Source: Zerene cesonia
Taxonomy: Eukaryota > Arthropoda > Insecta > Lepidoptera > Pieridae
Direction: 5' to 3'
DNA: 64,000 bases
Assembly: GCF_012273895.1 (NCBI RefSeq)
Contig: NC_052111.1
Location: 4,526,001 to 4,590,000, forward strand
Within the stretch, counting starts at the first letter, position 1; every line of letters starts with the position of its first letter. Below are positions 1-11,470 of the stretch, in pieces. Made by a program: the position numbers and the translations under genes. Under the pieces are notes generated by a model. That model was given only the letters and a program-made list of their open reading frames with translations. It was not told where the DNA came from and did not search any database.

Positions 1-1627
1 AACGCAGACGAAGCTTTTTTGTTTACTTTTACTGCTATGCTAATAAAAATATTTCAGTTGAAACTAGAGTTGGCGTACGTCCATCTATCTTGGCAGTTGG
101 ATAGACAGATGGCCACACAGAATGAATTTATACTAGAAGGTATATTACTTACGTGTTAAATATTTGAAAAACAAAACTTTCTATTCCTGATTCATACTTT
201 TCCTTATTTAAATTTTTAAGGATATGGGAGTTAAGACAATTATAAATCCAGCAACAGTTTTAAGCGATCCCGCTAATTAAATTATGCATTGTGTGGCTTT
301 AGAAAAGTTATTTATAAACAGTTTGGAAAGTTTCTATACGTTTTTTTCAACAAAAATATACAATATCCTGTTATCCATAGTTTTATATATATAAAGCTGA
401 AGACTTTGTCTGTTTCTTTGCTTGAACGCGCTAATCACGGAACTGATAGGATAATTTGTATGAATCATCATGAAAAATCAGGGTAGTTTGAAATTCGAGA
501 AAGGACATAATATAGCTCGTACCCTGGAAGTCTCTTGGTAACGGGGGCGGGGAAATACCCGGAACTGCCTATGTATTATTTTGACTACACAGACAAAGCC
601 ACAGACGAAAAGCTAGTCAATTCTAAAAATACAGAAAATTTGAAAATTATTTCGAAATTATTTTGGCCACGAGTTATGCTGCCATACAGCGAATATCGAA
701 TTAAGTCGTTGTATTAAATATTGTATTTAAAATTATGCATTTAATTGTACTTACCAATAAAATTAACATGTAACACGGCTAAAATAAGAAGCCGTGAGAG
801 AGGACCTCCACCCCTGACGCGCGCGCTGGCCGCCATGATGCCCTCAGCGTGTCACTCTTCTATGTTGGCCACTGTTGCAATAAGCCCGTGTCATATTTAT
901 GGTGTTTTGCAATTCCGCCTGAGCCGCGATGAAAATATCTAAAATAAAAATATTATTTTACTATAAATACTTTAGCTATTTGACTATTCCAACTGGTGTT
1001 AAATGATGGAACTAAATGATTTTTCAAATAAAAAATCATCAATCATGATAAAACGATGCGTAATGTGTATATCCACATATTATAAAAGCAATAGGGGGTA
1101 ATTATTAAATAAACTATGATTTCGAATCTATTCACAAGACTTCGAGCTTGATTTTAAGGACTTCTCTGAATAACCACTTTAAGAGTTAAATACCCACATT
1201 CTCAATGAGTAATTTTATACGGGCATGCTATTTTGTTTGAAATACTATGAATTCATTAATGAATAAAGCTGGTAATACAAAAAATATAATGAAATACAAT
1301 AATGTGAATTATATCATTACATTTGCATTTAAATACTGGAAATAATGGTATAGGTATATTTTATTATTTACTAACTGCATGCCCCGGCTCCATTCGGGTA
1401 GTAATTTATCGTGATTGAAATAATAATAACTATCCTATCTTTTAAGTTGGATCAAACTCAACACGGTGTGCAAATTTGATTAAACTCAGTTGAGTAGTTT
1501 AGTCCATCGCGGACAAACAACGTGACACGTAAGTAATTTATATGTATTATGATAAACGGGTCTTAATTTTTTATGCAAGATATTGTACAAATGCAGTCAT
1601 GAGTGCATACATTTAAATAAGTTGTTA
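1..1627. other. gene-free AT-rich stretch
   Basis: I see no exon or RNA gene here. The sequence is AT-rich with stop codons in all frames. A short CG-rich patch lies at about 790-870, and a fragment around 1377-1410 ('GCCCCGGCTCCATTCGGGTAG') resembles the end of a dispersed lepidopteran repeat. The open frames present are short, have no recognisable domain and no coding-like composition. Confidence 0.5.
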
Positions 1628-1641
1628 TTATTTAAGATTTT

Positions 1642-1848
1642 GACCGCCTCCTTGGTACAGTGGTTAACGCGTGAGCTTAGAACCGAGGGGTCCTGGGTTC
1701 GATACCCAGTGGGGACGCACAAAAAAAAATGTCTCGGTCTGGCAGGATACAGAAGGCTGATCACCTACTTGGCCATAAAGAAAATCGATCAGTGAAACAG
1801 ATGTATATCATCTGCCCCATACCCCACCTAGGGGACGCGGGACTTTAC
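1642..1848 (+). mobile_element. tRNA-derived SINE, copy 1, with intact target-site duplication
   Basis: A 207-bp element flanked by a perfect 14-bp direct repeat, TTATTTAAGATTTT (1628-1641 and 1849-1862), which is the target-site duplication. The head (about 1645-1715) is tRNA-like, with an internal promoter box A (TGGTACAGTGGTTAACG, about 1654-1670) and box B (GGTTCGATACC, 1696-1706). A run of nine A follows, then a body unrelated to tRNA, with small hairpins CAGATG/CATCTG and CCCC/GGGG near the end. It ends in GGGACTTTAC with no poly(A) or simple-repeat tail. A second full copy is at 34126-34334. The perfect duplication suggests a fairly recent insertion. It is not a functional tRNA gene, because the head does not fold as a complete tRNA and runs straight into the SINE body. 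Confidence 0.85.
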
Positions 1849-1862
1849 TTATTTAAGATTTT

Positions 1863-4816
1863 ACTTAAGATAAGCATAATTTTACCTATAATTTTTTATG
1901 AGTCATAATTCTTTGATAATATTTAATGTTGCAATACTAAGCGCACAAACAATAATAACAATGCTTAATTTAAAAACAAGCGTTTATATTTCTAAAGATA
2001 ATCAACATATTTTGAAGTAAAATGCGATAATTCATTTACGATGAGTGAAATAGGCAAATTGCATGTGAAGTGTGAATAGAGCTGGATGTACGTCAAAAAA
2101 TGATTTAAAAGCAAGCGTAGGAATCCAAAAAGTTATACAACAAGAAAGCTGTGTTATTATTATTTTTATTTACACAGTCGGCGTCAATCCGAGTTGAGCC
2201 GAATGTTTTGAAATACGCGAGTATGAGGCGCGTACGTGTGGTCGGCTTTGAAAGTATTTCACATCAAAGATGTCGCGCTTTACCGATACCGACGCCTTTA
2301 TATAGTTACTGAAATGTGCTTTATAAAACCAAAATAATCCCTGAGTAAGATTTGCTAAGTTTTTCTAAGCTTAATTTACCTTGGTGGCAATTAGCGATGG
2401 ATATCTCTGAGTGGGCTTTTAACTATCTACTTATTTCCTGTTGATCACAATTTTAATTAGTATCTTTTCACATTTAGAAATTAAACATTTTTAACGAATT
2501 TTAAACGCAATTTATTCATTATATTATTATTTTTATTTTATTAATTAATATTAATTATACTCGCGTAAAAGCAAACACAAGAAAATATTAAGCTTTTCAC
2601 ATTGATAAGTATTAATCAAGAATATTTATCTATATGCATATATCAAAATGACCTCCTATTTCCCTTGGTCCATCACGCGTGAAGGGCCGGACCGATTTCA
2701 AGAATTATTTCACCATAAGAAAGCTGCAATTAGTCTGAGTGTCATAGGCTATATGTGTACTACGGGTGAAACCGGGTCGAACAGCTAGTAATTCATGTAA
2801 GTTAATTTGTGGCATATTTGATAAGTTGAAACATTTAAATCTAGTCTATCAAATTGATATTAATTAAATGGAAAAAAGGTTACATTATAGTTTACTTACA
2901 TTACAGAAAATAATACGTACTACTGTTATTTTTGATAAATTATCATGTAATTAGTGTTACACTTACATTCTCGCACAGAATACTATTAAATCAGTATCAT
3001 CATTGCTTTGAAACGTTATATTTATGTGTTTTTATTATTTTATTTTCTATAAAACATAATATTCATCACGTTTTATTCGACAAATGAAGTTAGATCTAGA
3101 CAGCGTGCCGACGAAACGAAAACTTCGTTAACCCAATTTGTGTTTCGGAGTATTTGATTTCTTTGGGCAGTTAATCTTTTCTCATTACAACTGAGATTTA
3201 TTCATTTATTTATTTTCTTTTTTTATTACATTTTTGTCCCCCGACATTATACCTAGAATTAAGCTTTATGTATTATTTATACAACGAACTGAATTTTCAC
3301 ATTCATTATAATAATCTGGGAGGATTTATGATTTCAGATTACAACAATTCGATTATAATTAAATGTTCATGTTGGAAAGTCAATTGCAATAAAATACATA
3401 TTATAACAATAATATAAAAAATACAAATATTAGCACTATATGAGGCAAATAAACATCTTTTGTGTGACACGGTAAGCGTTTACGTCCATAGTAGGAATTG
3501 CGTAGTAATTTTTCAAAGCTATTGCATCGCTGCCTACGGTTCGCGGCAGGAAGTTGTAATTAACGCCCGTAGCGCATTACGCGCTTCCCTTCCTGGCGCT
3601 TGTACATCCAGTGACATTATCGTTGTAACCCCGATGGTGCGCGATCATAAGTTACTTTAAAGTTATGCGCTCGGATAGGGTAAATTATTTCAATTTGCGA
3701 GCACTGGAAATAGTTTCCAAGTAATAAAGTTTTTAGGGTTGTTTCGCATGACTTGTTTTACTTGGCGCGTGAAGAAGTTTAAGATTTTGCATCTTTATTA
3801 CTCGCGGATTGTTCTGGATTATTTGGAATATTTAAAAAGCTGGCGCAAATAGATTTTTAGTGGGTGCAATTTTTTTAGCGTTTCCGTGGATGAAAGATAC
3901 TAGAAAATTAGGCTGTTTTAGGTTGGTACTGTCACAATTGTTTATTTAATCCATATAAACGTAATTGGTCTAAAAATGAATGCTAAGGGCTCAAAAGAAG
4001 TTTACTTCAACTTTTTATATTTTTGTTAAAATTAAAAAATTTAATATCACGAATTAATTCAGCTACTTGAACAAGAATCTCAAAAGCGGGCTTTGAACTT
4101 CAGTGATTTGATATATATCGTAGAATATTTAAAAAAATATAGGTAGCAAGAGAGAAAATACAATGTTAAAGTTTGTTTTTCTACGTTATAAGCTTTAGTA
4201 TTGGTTTTTATCTTAGAAATACAACAGGATCCGTGGGTTACATTTAATTAAAAGCTTTACTGATTTTCTTCACAATATTTATGAAAAAATACAAATACGC
4301 GTCTGAATTGAAATAAAGTTAAGTTACTCCTGGCAATATAATACAGTATAATTTTGCGTTGGGTTTGCTAGGTGTCTTCTCCTTGTACAAATCGTCTGCC
4401 GGCAGAATTCACTTATACTCAAACCAAATTATAAAAGACAAATAATTTAGACCTATCGTCCAAACAACATAGATAACTCCTTCGCTCGCTATACCCACCT
4501 CAAGTTGGTGTACAAGATGTTTTTCCGCTAAACTATAGCTTTTACGAAAAATATACCTAGCTTCAGTATATGCATTGATGGAAATTTTCTCTATTTTATT
4601 TTTGTTGTTTTCCTCATAAAATGACCCGGAAAGAAGATATCGTCCAAGAACTGCCCCACAAACATGGCGTACATTTCAAATATGGCGACATGAGAAATGC
4701 AATGTGCCAAAGTAGAAATTCGACAAGACTCACTGAACAGGCAAAACTACCAGATGGACGCATACAGATCGGAATGACTGCTTCCTTGATATAATGTTTA
4801 TAGTTCTTTCAAAATA
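1863..4816. other. gene-free stretch with repeat fragments
   Basis: No gene recognised. A single arm related to the foldback element at 8631-8780 is at about 2469-2520. A dispersed-repeat end lies at about 2640-2791. A CG-richer patch is at about 3520-3680 but has no coding evidence. A 58-codon ATG frame at 4620-4796 has no recognisable family. Confidence 0.4.
2640..2791 (+). repeat. Helitron-like/dispersed lepidopteran repeat, partial
   Basis: The sequence runs from 'TGACCTCCTATTTCCC' to 'GGGTCGAACAGCTAGT'. The ending in GCTAGT after a GC-rich stretch, and the internal phrase 'GGACCGATTTCAAGAA', are typical of the nonautonomous Helitron-like repeats found many times in lepidopteran genomes and elsewhere in this window (28.4, 40.5, 42.7 kb). 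The family assignment is from memory of such ends, not from a search. Confidence 0.45.
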
Positions 4817-4855
4817 CAGAAGGCTGATCATCTCCTAGTCTGTAGAGGGACTTTA
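4817..4855 (+). repeat. truncated SINE body fragment
   Basis: The words 'ATACAGAAGGCTGATCA' and 'GGGACTTTACTT' match the tRNA-unrelated body and 3' end of the SINE at 1642-1848, with the middle deleted and no tRNA-like head. This is a decayed remnant of that family. Confidence 0.6.
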
Positions 4856-7340
4856 CTTTGTCGTTTTAAAATAGTTATTTTTATTAAATATTATACAATT
4901 AATATTAAAGGATATTAAAGGAAGGCTGAATAGGTGGTTCTATTAAAATCTTTCAACATTAACGCTTCTTATCTCAGAAGCGGCTCCAGAATAAAATATA
5001 CTAATGTTTTTATCATAATTCAGACATCACAGAAACATCTCAAATCAAGATCAAATAAGATAACGAGTCACAAGTTTTAAAGCAAAAGGCTTTCTATAAG
5101 AGTTCAAAGACAAATTCAATAATAACCGAAATTAGATTTATGTAATGAAAACATAAATTTGAAAGATTAAACATCAAAAGCCACAACATTTCTAAATTAC
5201 AATACGAAATCAGCACAAAGCAGCGCGACATTAATCAGACAAATGTTGAAATTGACAAAATATACACAAATTAATGAACGATCAACCGAAAACATTTTCG
5301 ATATCGTCGTGTTGGCAATTCGGACTCATTTGTAAGAGCAGCAATTATAAACCAGCGTAATCAGTCGGCTGCCGCATGTGGCCGCGATCCCTGATTCACG
5401 GTGCAGCAATAAAGTGATTAGTACGACGGAAATGTTGGTTTTCCTCTACGTCCAAACATCGACTATACGCCGTCACTCATCAAAGCATACTCGTACTTTT
5501 GTTTTTCATATTGCTATTTTACAGCGACGCGTTTCCATAGCCTTTTGTTCTGTTGCGAGAATTCGATGGGATATTGATATAAGTTTTTGAAGAGTAAGGT
5601 TAGCATTGAAATAATTATAAGAACGAACTAAATAAATGTACTTTTTTCCATATATATAAAGAATACAAAAAAAGAAACTGTAAGAGGAAGTAAAAAAAAG
5701 CATATAAAATGAAATTAAATGAATTTATTTGTTAGAATTGTGGTTACAAAGGTTATATAAAAAATTCAAGTCCGCACAACTCGCCATCAAATTGGCATAC
5801 AAATATTTACAAATATGGATTTTAATTTGATTAAATATTAACTCTCAATGTTGACTCAATATAACCTTCTACCTTAAATTTCCTTCAATTAATGCAAAAG
5901 CAATTAATGGTTCGCCATTAATACTATAACACATAAGACATACCCAAAACTTAGTTTTGAACTCACTTCTAGTTTCGGCGAGTGTCAATATTAGATAGGT
6001 TTGATATGTGTAGATGAATGTTCAAGATTGAGAGAGATCTGTAGCAATTCTGACGTAGCGAATACATCCTAATCCCTTCACTAAGTTCAGATCACGGATA
6101 ATTCCTAGTGTCACTTGTTATCTCGGTAGACGAATTTAATGTATAAACTAATATAATTAATCTCCCCCAATATGTGAAAACATTATTCTCATATTAACTT
6201 AATTAATTAATATTTACACTATACACGTGCTGCGTGTAGCTATTAATTCAAGTAATATTTTTGAGGAAAAATTAATTGATATAATTGTTTATGTGCTTAG
6301 CTCCATATAGCTCAAAATTTGTTGGTTAGTACTATTGTATCCTTTTGCATTACAAATCCATTTTCAAATTGCTGATTTATCCACAACTAAACGTTGCATA
6401 AGGGTGTGCAGAGTCTAAAGCAGGGCGTCGAAACACGGTGGGGATTTAGTGAGCTTACAAAACTTAAAAAAAACACAACATAATTTATTAGGTACCCGTT
6501 TTCATTTGCGCGTTCTATTGTACTGTACTACTTATATCGAAAATGTTTGTGAAATAACGGTGTCCATGACATGGTTATGAGTTATCTAGTAAGGTCTATA
6601 TAAATGTTGGTATTTAGATGAATCATTGTAAATTACTGTTTTTCTTTTTACCACGCGAGTGAAGTTCTAAAATCCAGCTTGTAAGAGGTAAATCTGTAAT
6701 GATTTTTAAGTGACCTCTATTGAGTTAAATAAGTAAATGAGATTAAATTGGTATAGCATGTTTTAAAAATATTCTCATCTGAGCATCATGCCATTAAATG
6801 TGACATTAAAAGTACCTGCTGTATGCAACATAAGGTTTCTTGTGAGAAATAAAAATAATTTTAAACGCTACGTTATTAAATTATTGAACAATGTAAAGCT
6901 TCAACATTTACCTGTTCAGATAAAACAATAAAACACTCATGTTCTTGCATAGCAGCGTTTACCAGGGTCATCCTGTAATTAATGTCAACGCGGACAACGT
7001 AGGTCTAATGAATAGCGGGTGTGACATGTCGCACAAAAACTGGCTCGTCATGCAACACGCGGCTACAGAGAGGAATAACCCAGTTGGTATAAGCCGGACG
7101 AAATTCTAGATGTCAAAATGATAGGCACATATTGGCTAGCTATTGATTTTCGACGGACACTCACTGACGCTGCGATTTTATTTTCGTTGGGCCCATTTTG
7201 ACGACAATGAATAATGGAGACGTATTTCATTGGTGTTTGCTTGAATAGATTGTAACATGTCGTGTTTGTTTTGGGTTTAGTGTGTTTATTGTTTGAACGA
7301 CCTATTTTGTTTAATGAATGCACTTTCATCGAATTTTAGA
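4856..7340. other. gene-free stretch
   Basis: No gene, RNA or clear mobile element recognised. The open frames present (for example 5378-5590 plus and 7063-7329 minus) have no family signature, start codon context or splice pattern that I can support. Confidence 0.4.
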
Positions 7341-7344
7341 AACA

Positions 7345-7463
7345 AAAGGAAGAATTATTATTATTATTATTATTATTTATTATTAAATATTTAATAATTA
7401 CACAATAACAGATAATATGAACTGCAGGCCTACACTAAGGAAACTTGTATCGTAGGCCTGCAA
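7345..7463 (-). repeat. possible 3' end of a non-LTR retrotransposon at a gap edge
   Basis: Read on the minus strand from the gap, the sequence begins with an 11-bp perfect inverted repeat (TGCAGGCCTAC at 7423-7433 and GTAGGCCTGCA at 7452-7462, loop 18 bases). It then passes into AT-rich sequence and a run of AAT units (about 7353-7385). A 3' hairpin followed by an (AAT)n tail would fit a LINE 3' end, and the other side of the gap (8464-8539, minus) carries a reverse-transcriptase fragment in the same orientation. That the two belong to one element is inference, since the 1000 N between them hides the body. Confidence 0.4.
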
Positions 7464-8463
7464 NNNNNNNNNNNNNNNNNNNNNNNNNNNNNNNNNNNNN
7501 NNNNNNNNNNNNNNNNNNNNNNNNNNNNNNNNNNNNNNNNNNNNNNNNNNNNNNNNNNNNNNNNNNNNNNNNNNNNNNNNNNNNNNNNNNNNNNNNNNNN
7601 NNNNNNNNNNNNNNNNNNNNNNNNNNNNNNNNNNNNNNNNNNNNNNNNNNNNNNNNNNNNNNNNNNNNNNNNNNNNNNNNNNNNNNNNNNNNNNNNNNNN
7701 NNNNNNNNNNNNNNNNNNNNNNNNNNNNNNNNNNNNNNNNNNNNNNNNNNNNNNNNNNNNNNNNNNNNNNNNNNNNNNNNNNNNNNNNNNNNNNNNNNNN
7801 NNNNNNNNNNNNNNNNNNNNNNNNNNNNNNNNNNNNNNNNNNNNNNNNNNNNNNNNNNNNNNNNNNNNNNNNNNNNNNNNNNNNNNNNNNNNNNNNNNNN
7901 NNNNNNNNNNNNNNNNNNNNNNNNNNNNNNNNNNNNNNNNNNNNNNNNNNNNNNNNNNNNNNNNNNNNNNNNNNNNNNNNNNNNNNNNNNNNNNNNNNNN
8001 NNNNNNNNNNNNNNNNNNNNNNNNNNNNNNNNNNNNNNNNNNNNNNNNNNNNNNNNNNNNNNNNNNNNNNNNNNNNNNNNNNNNNNNNNNNNNNNNNNNN
8101 NNNNNNNNNNNNNNNNNNNNNNNNNNNNNNNNNNNNNNNNNNNNNNNNNNNNNNNNNNNNNNNNNNNNNNNNNNNNNNNNNNNNNNNNNNNNNNNNNNNN
8201 NNNNNNNNNNNNNNNNNNNNNNNNNNNNNNNNNNNNNNNNNNNNNNNNNNNNNNNNNNNNNNNNNNNNNNNNNNNNNNNNNNNNNNNNNNNNNNNNNNNN
8301 NNNNNNNNNNNNNNNNNNNNNNNNNNNNNNNNNNNNNNNNNNNNNNNNNNNNNNNNNNNNNNNNNNNNNNNNNNNNNNNNNNNNNNNNNNNNNNNNNNNN
8401 NNNNNNNNNNNNNNNNNNNNNNNNNNNNNNNNNNNNNNNNNNNNNNNNNNNNNNNNNNNNNNN
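7464..8463. other. assembly gap, exactly 1000 N
   Basis: A run of N of exactly 1000 bases, the same length as the gap at 38429-39428 and unlike the two 100-N gaps near 60-62 kb. The round length indicates a placeholder for a scaffold join rather than a measured distance. The apparent open frame through it is an artefact. Confidence 0.98.
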
Positions 8464-8539
8464 TACCTACGTGCTCTAACTTCTCAACAAGAGTGGGTAT
8501 GGAAACCGTATCAAAGGCCTTTGCTAAGTCAAGGAAAAC
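8464..8539 (-). pseudogene. non-LTR retrotransposon reverse transcriptase fragment (motif A region)
   Basis: On the minus strand, 8539 down to 8464 reads VFLDLAKAFDTVS, then IPTLVEKLEHVG, running into the gap. 'F-x-D-x-x-x-A-F-D-T-V' is the motif A block of LINE reverse transcriptases, holding the first catalytic aspartate, and the following 'L-x-x-K-L' is the usual continuation. A stop lies in frame just upstream, and sequence farther upstream shows no RT similarity, so the copy is 5'-truncated or decayed. The clade cannot be set from 25 residues. The rest presumably lies in the adjoining gap. Confidence 0.75.
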
Positions 8540-8630
8540 TCAGAATGTATATCTATATTGTGTAATTGTATGTTGTTTAAGATTGACTAAAACTATTATA
8601 AAAGTAAATGACCTGTTACAATTAAAATAA

Positions 8631-8780
8631 TACATTCAGAAATTAAAGACTTTTAAACGGATTTTAAACGCGATTTATTCATTGTATTATAAACCCGACG
8701 TTTCGAACACTTTACAGCGAGCGTGATCACGGGGAGACTAATCTTAGTTTAAAATCCGAAGTCTTTAATTTCTAAATGTA
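8631..8780. mobile_element. foldback/MITE-like element with ~35-bp terminal inverted repeats
   Basis: The left arm (8631-8669, from TACATTCAGAAATTAAAGAC) and the reverse complement of the right arm (8746-8780, TACATTTAGAAATTAAAGAC) match almost perfectly, apart from a five-base insertion and one or two substitutions. The core holds 'ACCCGACGTTTCGAACAC' and 'GTGATCACGGGGAGACT', words I know as common in moth and butterfly repeats. There is no coding capacity, so it would be nonautonomous. Related pieces are at about 2469-2520 and 12890-12990. A SINE (8785-9115) is inserted at its right edge. Confidence 0.6.
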
Positions 8781-8784
8781 TAAT

Positions 8785-9115
8785 CATCGTCATCATCATC
8801 ATCAGCCCATACATGTTCCCAATGCTGGAACATAGGCCTCCTATGAGGGTTCAGGCCATAAACCACCACGCTGACCAAGTACGGGTTGGCAGATATCACA
8901 TGCTTTCGAACTTTTTGATTCTTGGACATGCCGGTTTCGTCACGATGTTTTCCTTCACAGTTTTTAGCAGTGGTGATGTTGTCATCAAGCGCATATAAAT
9001 TGAAAAATCAATTTATTTCCTGCACGCTCGGTCGGCACGGTCTCGAACCCCAACTTATTGATTTTGAAGTCCGTGGTTCTCGCAACTGAGCTACCACTGC
9101 TTTTGATGTAAAATG
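8785..9115 (-). mobile_element. tRNA-derived SINE, second family, with (ATG)n tail
   Basis: A 331-bp insertion flanked by a perfect 11-bp direct repeat AAATGTATAAT (8774-8784 and 9116-9126). On the minus strand the head at about 9100 reads GCAGTGGTAGCTCAGTTG (box A-like), with box B GGTTCGAGACC at 9049-9039. This is a clear tRNA-like pol III promoter. The body contains the reverse complement of 'CATAGGCCTCC', and the element ends in an (ATG)n simple-repeat tail (8787-8802). The same 3' end, 'CAGCAGTGGGCTGATGATG', occurs alone at 23327-23397. The open frame at 8813-8998 on the other strand is inside this SINE and is not a gene. Confidence 0.8.
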
Positions 9116-9126
9116 AAATGTATAAT

Positions 9127-11324
9127 GCTCGCGTAAAATCGAACACAAAAAAACAGTACACATTATTTGAGTGTAAATTGATTATTTGAATAAAATAGTC
9201 TTTAATAATCTACCTTATCTTGATCCATATCTCATGAAAATACAAAATTGTTGTTTTTAAAAAACATTTTTCCCTTTTTTCTCAAAATATATAGGAAATA
9301 TTCCGCCTTATTGTAAATCAACGTATTCATTCTTATAATTTACGAGCTGTTTCTAACCCTTTGTTGGAAGGTAATGGATGCGTCAGCAGATATCAGGCTA
9401 CCGTCTTTAAATTACTCACCGTTCAGGAAACGTAACCTCACTTACCTGCAAATCCACTTAGCTGTAATTTACACACTATTAAGATAAGGGATAACCTAAT
9501 AAAAATCATATAAATCACTGTATTGTTCGTATATTTTAAGTGATAACGATTTCAGCTTTGTTTAGACTTTAGGTTGTGTTTAGGTTACTTGGTACGCGAA
9601 TTTATTGCGTAAAAGGTCAATAAATCTCCTACCTACTTTGAGTTTTTTTTTTCTCTTATGCACCGGCGTCATTTTGGGAAAATAAACAATATACGAACAT
9701 TATAATATTTGATTTGAACGAAAATACAAGCGTTCGTTTGTGTTATATAGGTACAAACTTGTTCACACAGATTTCATCTATGCCCGAGGAGTCCAAAAGC
9801 CACTACTCCCTATTAATATTTTCCTGTCTCGCAGGCCTATTCGTTATGTTAGGTTAGGTTATTAATCCATGTCCAAACCCTAGCCGAATAGAAAAAAACT
9901 GTGCTGGTTTTTTACATGGAATTCTAATAATAGTTTGATAAAAGGAACGATTTTGCAACAAAAAAACACTGAATGACGTACCATGGACACTTGCTGGATT
10001 TGCTTTCCGGTCTGTTTTCGTGTTCTACTAATGTCAATAGTGTTAGTAGTGGTCAAAATTTGTTTGACGCGACTTACGTATAGATTGATCTCTAATGCAT
10101 CCGGATATCTCGAGTTACACAAAATCACACACCACTTTACCTAACTAATTCTATTTATACTAGGCTATTCCTGGTACTTATTGCGTATTCACACGAGGTA
10201 GATATCCAAATACCCTCAAGCACTACAAATGTGAACAAGTAAGTTTCAAATCATTAATTGTCATAGTCATAGATTGTTGTTGCATAATATTAAGTAAATC
10301 TATTTCTAGGCAAATTGTGTTTGGCTAAAAATAACGATACCACATATAAATATCGTTGATCTAAAGAGATTTTAAAATAATTCCATCCATCAAACATTTC
10401 ATTACACCAAAAATATGACATAATTTTAATTAACCTATTTATAAAAAGTTGAAAGGGAATTTAAATGAAGGAATGCGTAATAACCTCGAAGGGCGGTATT
10501 TTTCTACCAAAAGCTTAAAAATTTCCGTATACACGGACACTCATACAGAAAATGAATGGAATATTGAATTATGTTGGTCCTCATTTTTTATAAAACTGAC
10601 GAAGCTTCTTGTTAGGCTCTCAAGAAGCTTTTAACTTAATGAACAACTTAGAAAATGTATTGACTCTTTTGCAGCGCACTTTTATATTATGACACTCAGT
10701 TTATTGTACGTTCATAAGATATATTTCTTTAATTTCTAAAAGATGTATTTCTGTTAAGATTATTTTAGCATGGTATAATTTAAAATAAAATGAAAGTTAC
10801 AGAAAGTCCTCATCTTCGTATTAATTTATTTTAAATCACTTTTAACTGACAATTGCTACTTTAATTACAAATAAAGTACCAATTAATTATAAATAAGTAC
10901 TCCTTTTTAGAAAACTGGCGTTAAGTGCTGTAACACTGTATTTGTGTATCTTTGTTTACTATAAAATAAATAAAAAATATCCATTTTCCACAACGGTTTT
11001 TTGTACTTCAGACCTTATGACCAATAAATATGATTATTCAGTAAAATAATATTTTCAAAATATCATCGCAAATATGAACCCTTTTATTTAAGTTTTTACT
11101 CCATCTAATAAGATAGAAAGATATATTTGTTTACTGATCATGTATGGTATGTTTTTTAATAAATTCATCTACTTAAATACATAATAAATATTACACAGAA
11201 TTTAAAGGAAATTTTTATAAGTATGTACATGGTATGCATACACACAATTATACAAATATTATGTATTGTTATGAATAATTGCGAGTTGTAACGGTTTAAT
11301 GCTATAAAATATTTTATTATTTAT
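9127..11324. other. gene-free stretch
   Basis: No gene recognised. The start, 'GCTCGCGTAAAATCGAACAC' (9127-9146), resembles 2558-2576 and 12951-12970 and is probably the continuation of the older repeat interrupted by the SINE. The rest is AT-rich with no domain-bearing open frame. Confidence 0.4.
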
Positions 11325-11329
11325 CTTAT

Positions 11330-11470
11330 TCCAGTTGTCCAGCTATTAATGTACCAAATTTCATTGCAATCGGTTCAGTAGTTTTTGCGTGAAAGAGCAA
11401 CAAACACACACACACACACACACACACATCCTTACAAACTTTCGCATTTATAATATTAGTAGGATAGGAT
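11330..11470 (-). repeat. Helitron-like repeat end (copy a), with (CA)n
   Basis: On the minus strand it reads 'CTAATATTATAAATGCGAAA', then a (GT)n run, then 'CTACTGAACCGATTGCAATG', the same order as the plus-strand copies at about 13588-13720 and 42753-42940. The (CA)n microsatellite at 11399-11428 is an expanded internal part. The outer edge carries degenerate TCCTA repeats, as in the other two copies. It resembles the nonautonomous Lep1-type Helitron ends of Lepidoptera. I did not confirm the class. Confidence 0.55.

Noticed and set aside
1645..1715. tRNA gene
   Set aside because: It has box A- and B-like words but is the head of a 207-bp SINE with target-site duplication; the same head occurs at 34129-34200.
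4620..4796. 58-codon ATG frame with 'KLPDGRIQIG', reminiscent of an actin/ARP motif
   Set aside because: The rest shows no actin-family similarity; a short chance match is likelier.
7063..7329. 88-codon minus-strand frame
   Set aside because: Composition is partly protein-like, but I recognise no family and see no splice signals; may be part of an unmarked repeat.
7445..8479. 344-codon open frame
   Set aside because: It consists almost entirely of N; an artefact of the 1000-N gap.
8813..8998. 61-codon plus-strand frame
   Set aside because: Lies inside the minus-strand tRNA-derived SINE at 8785-9115.
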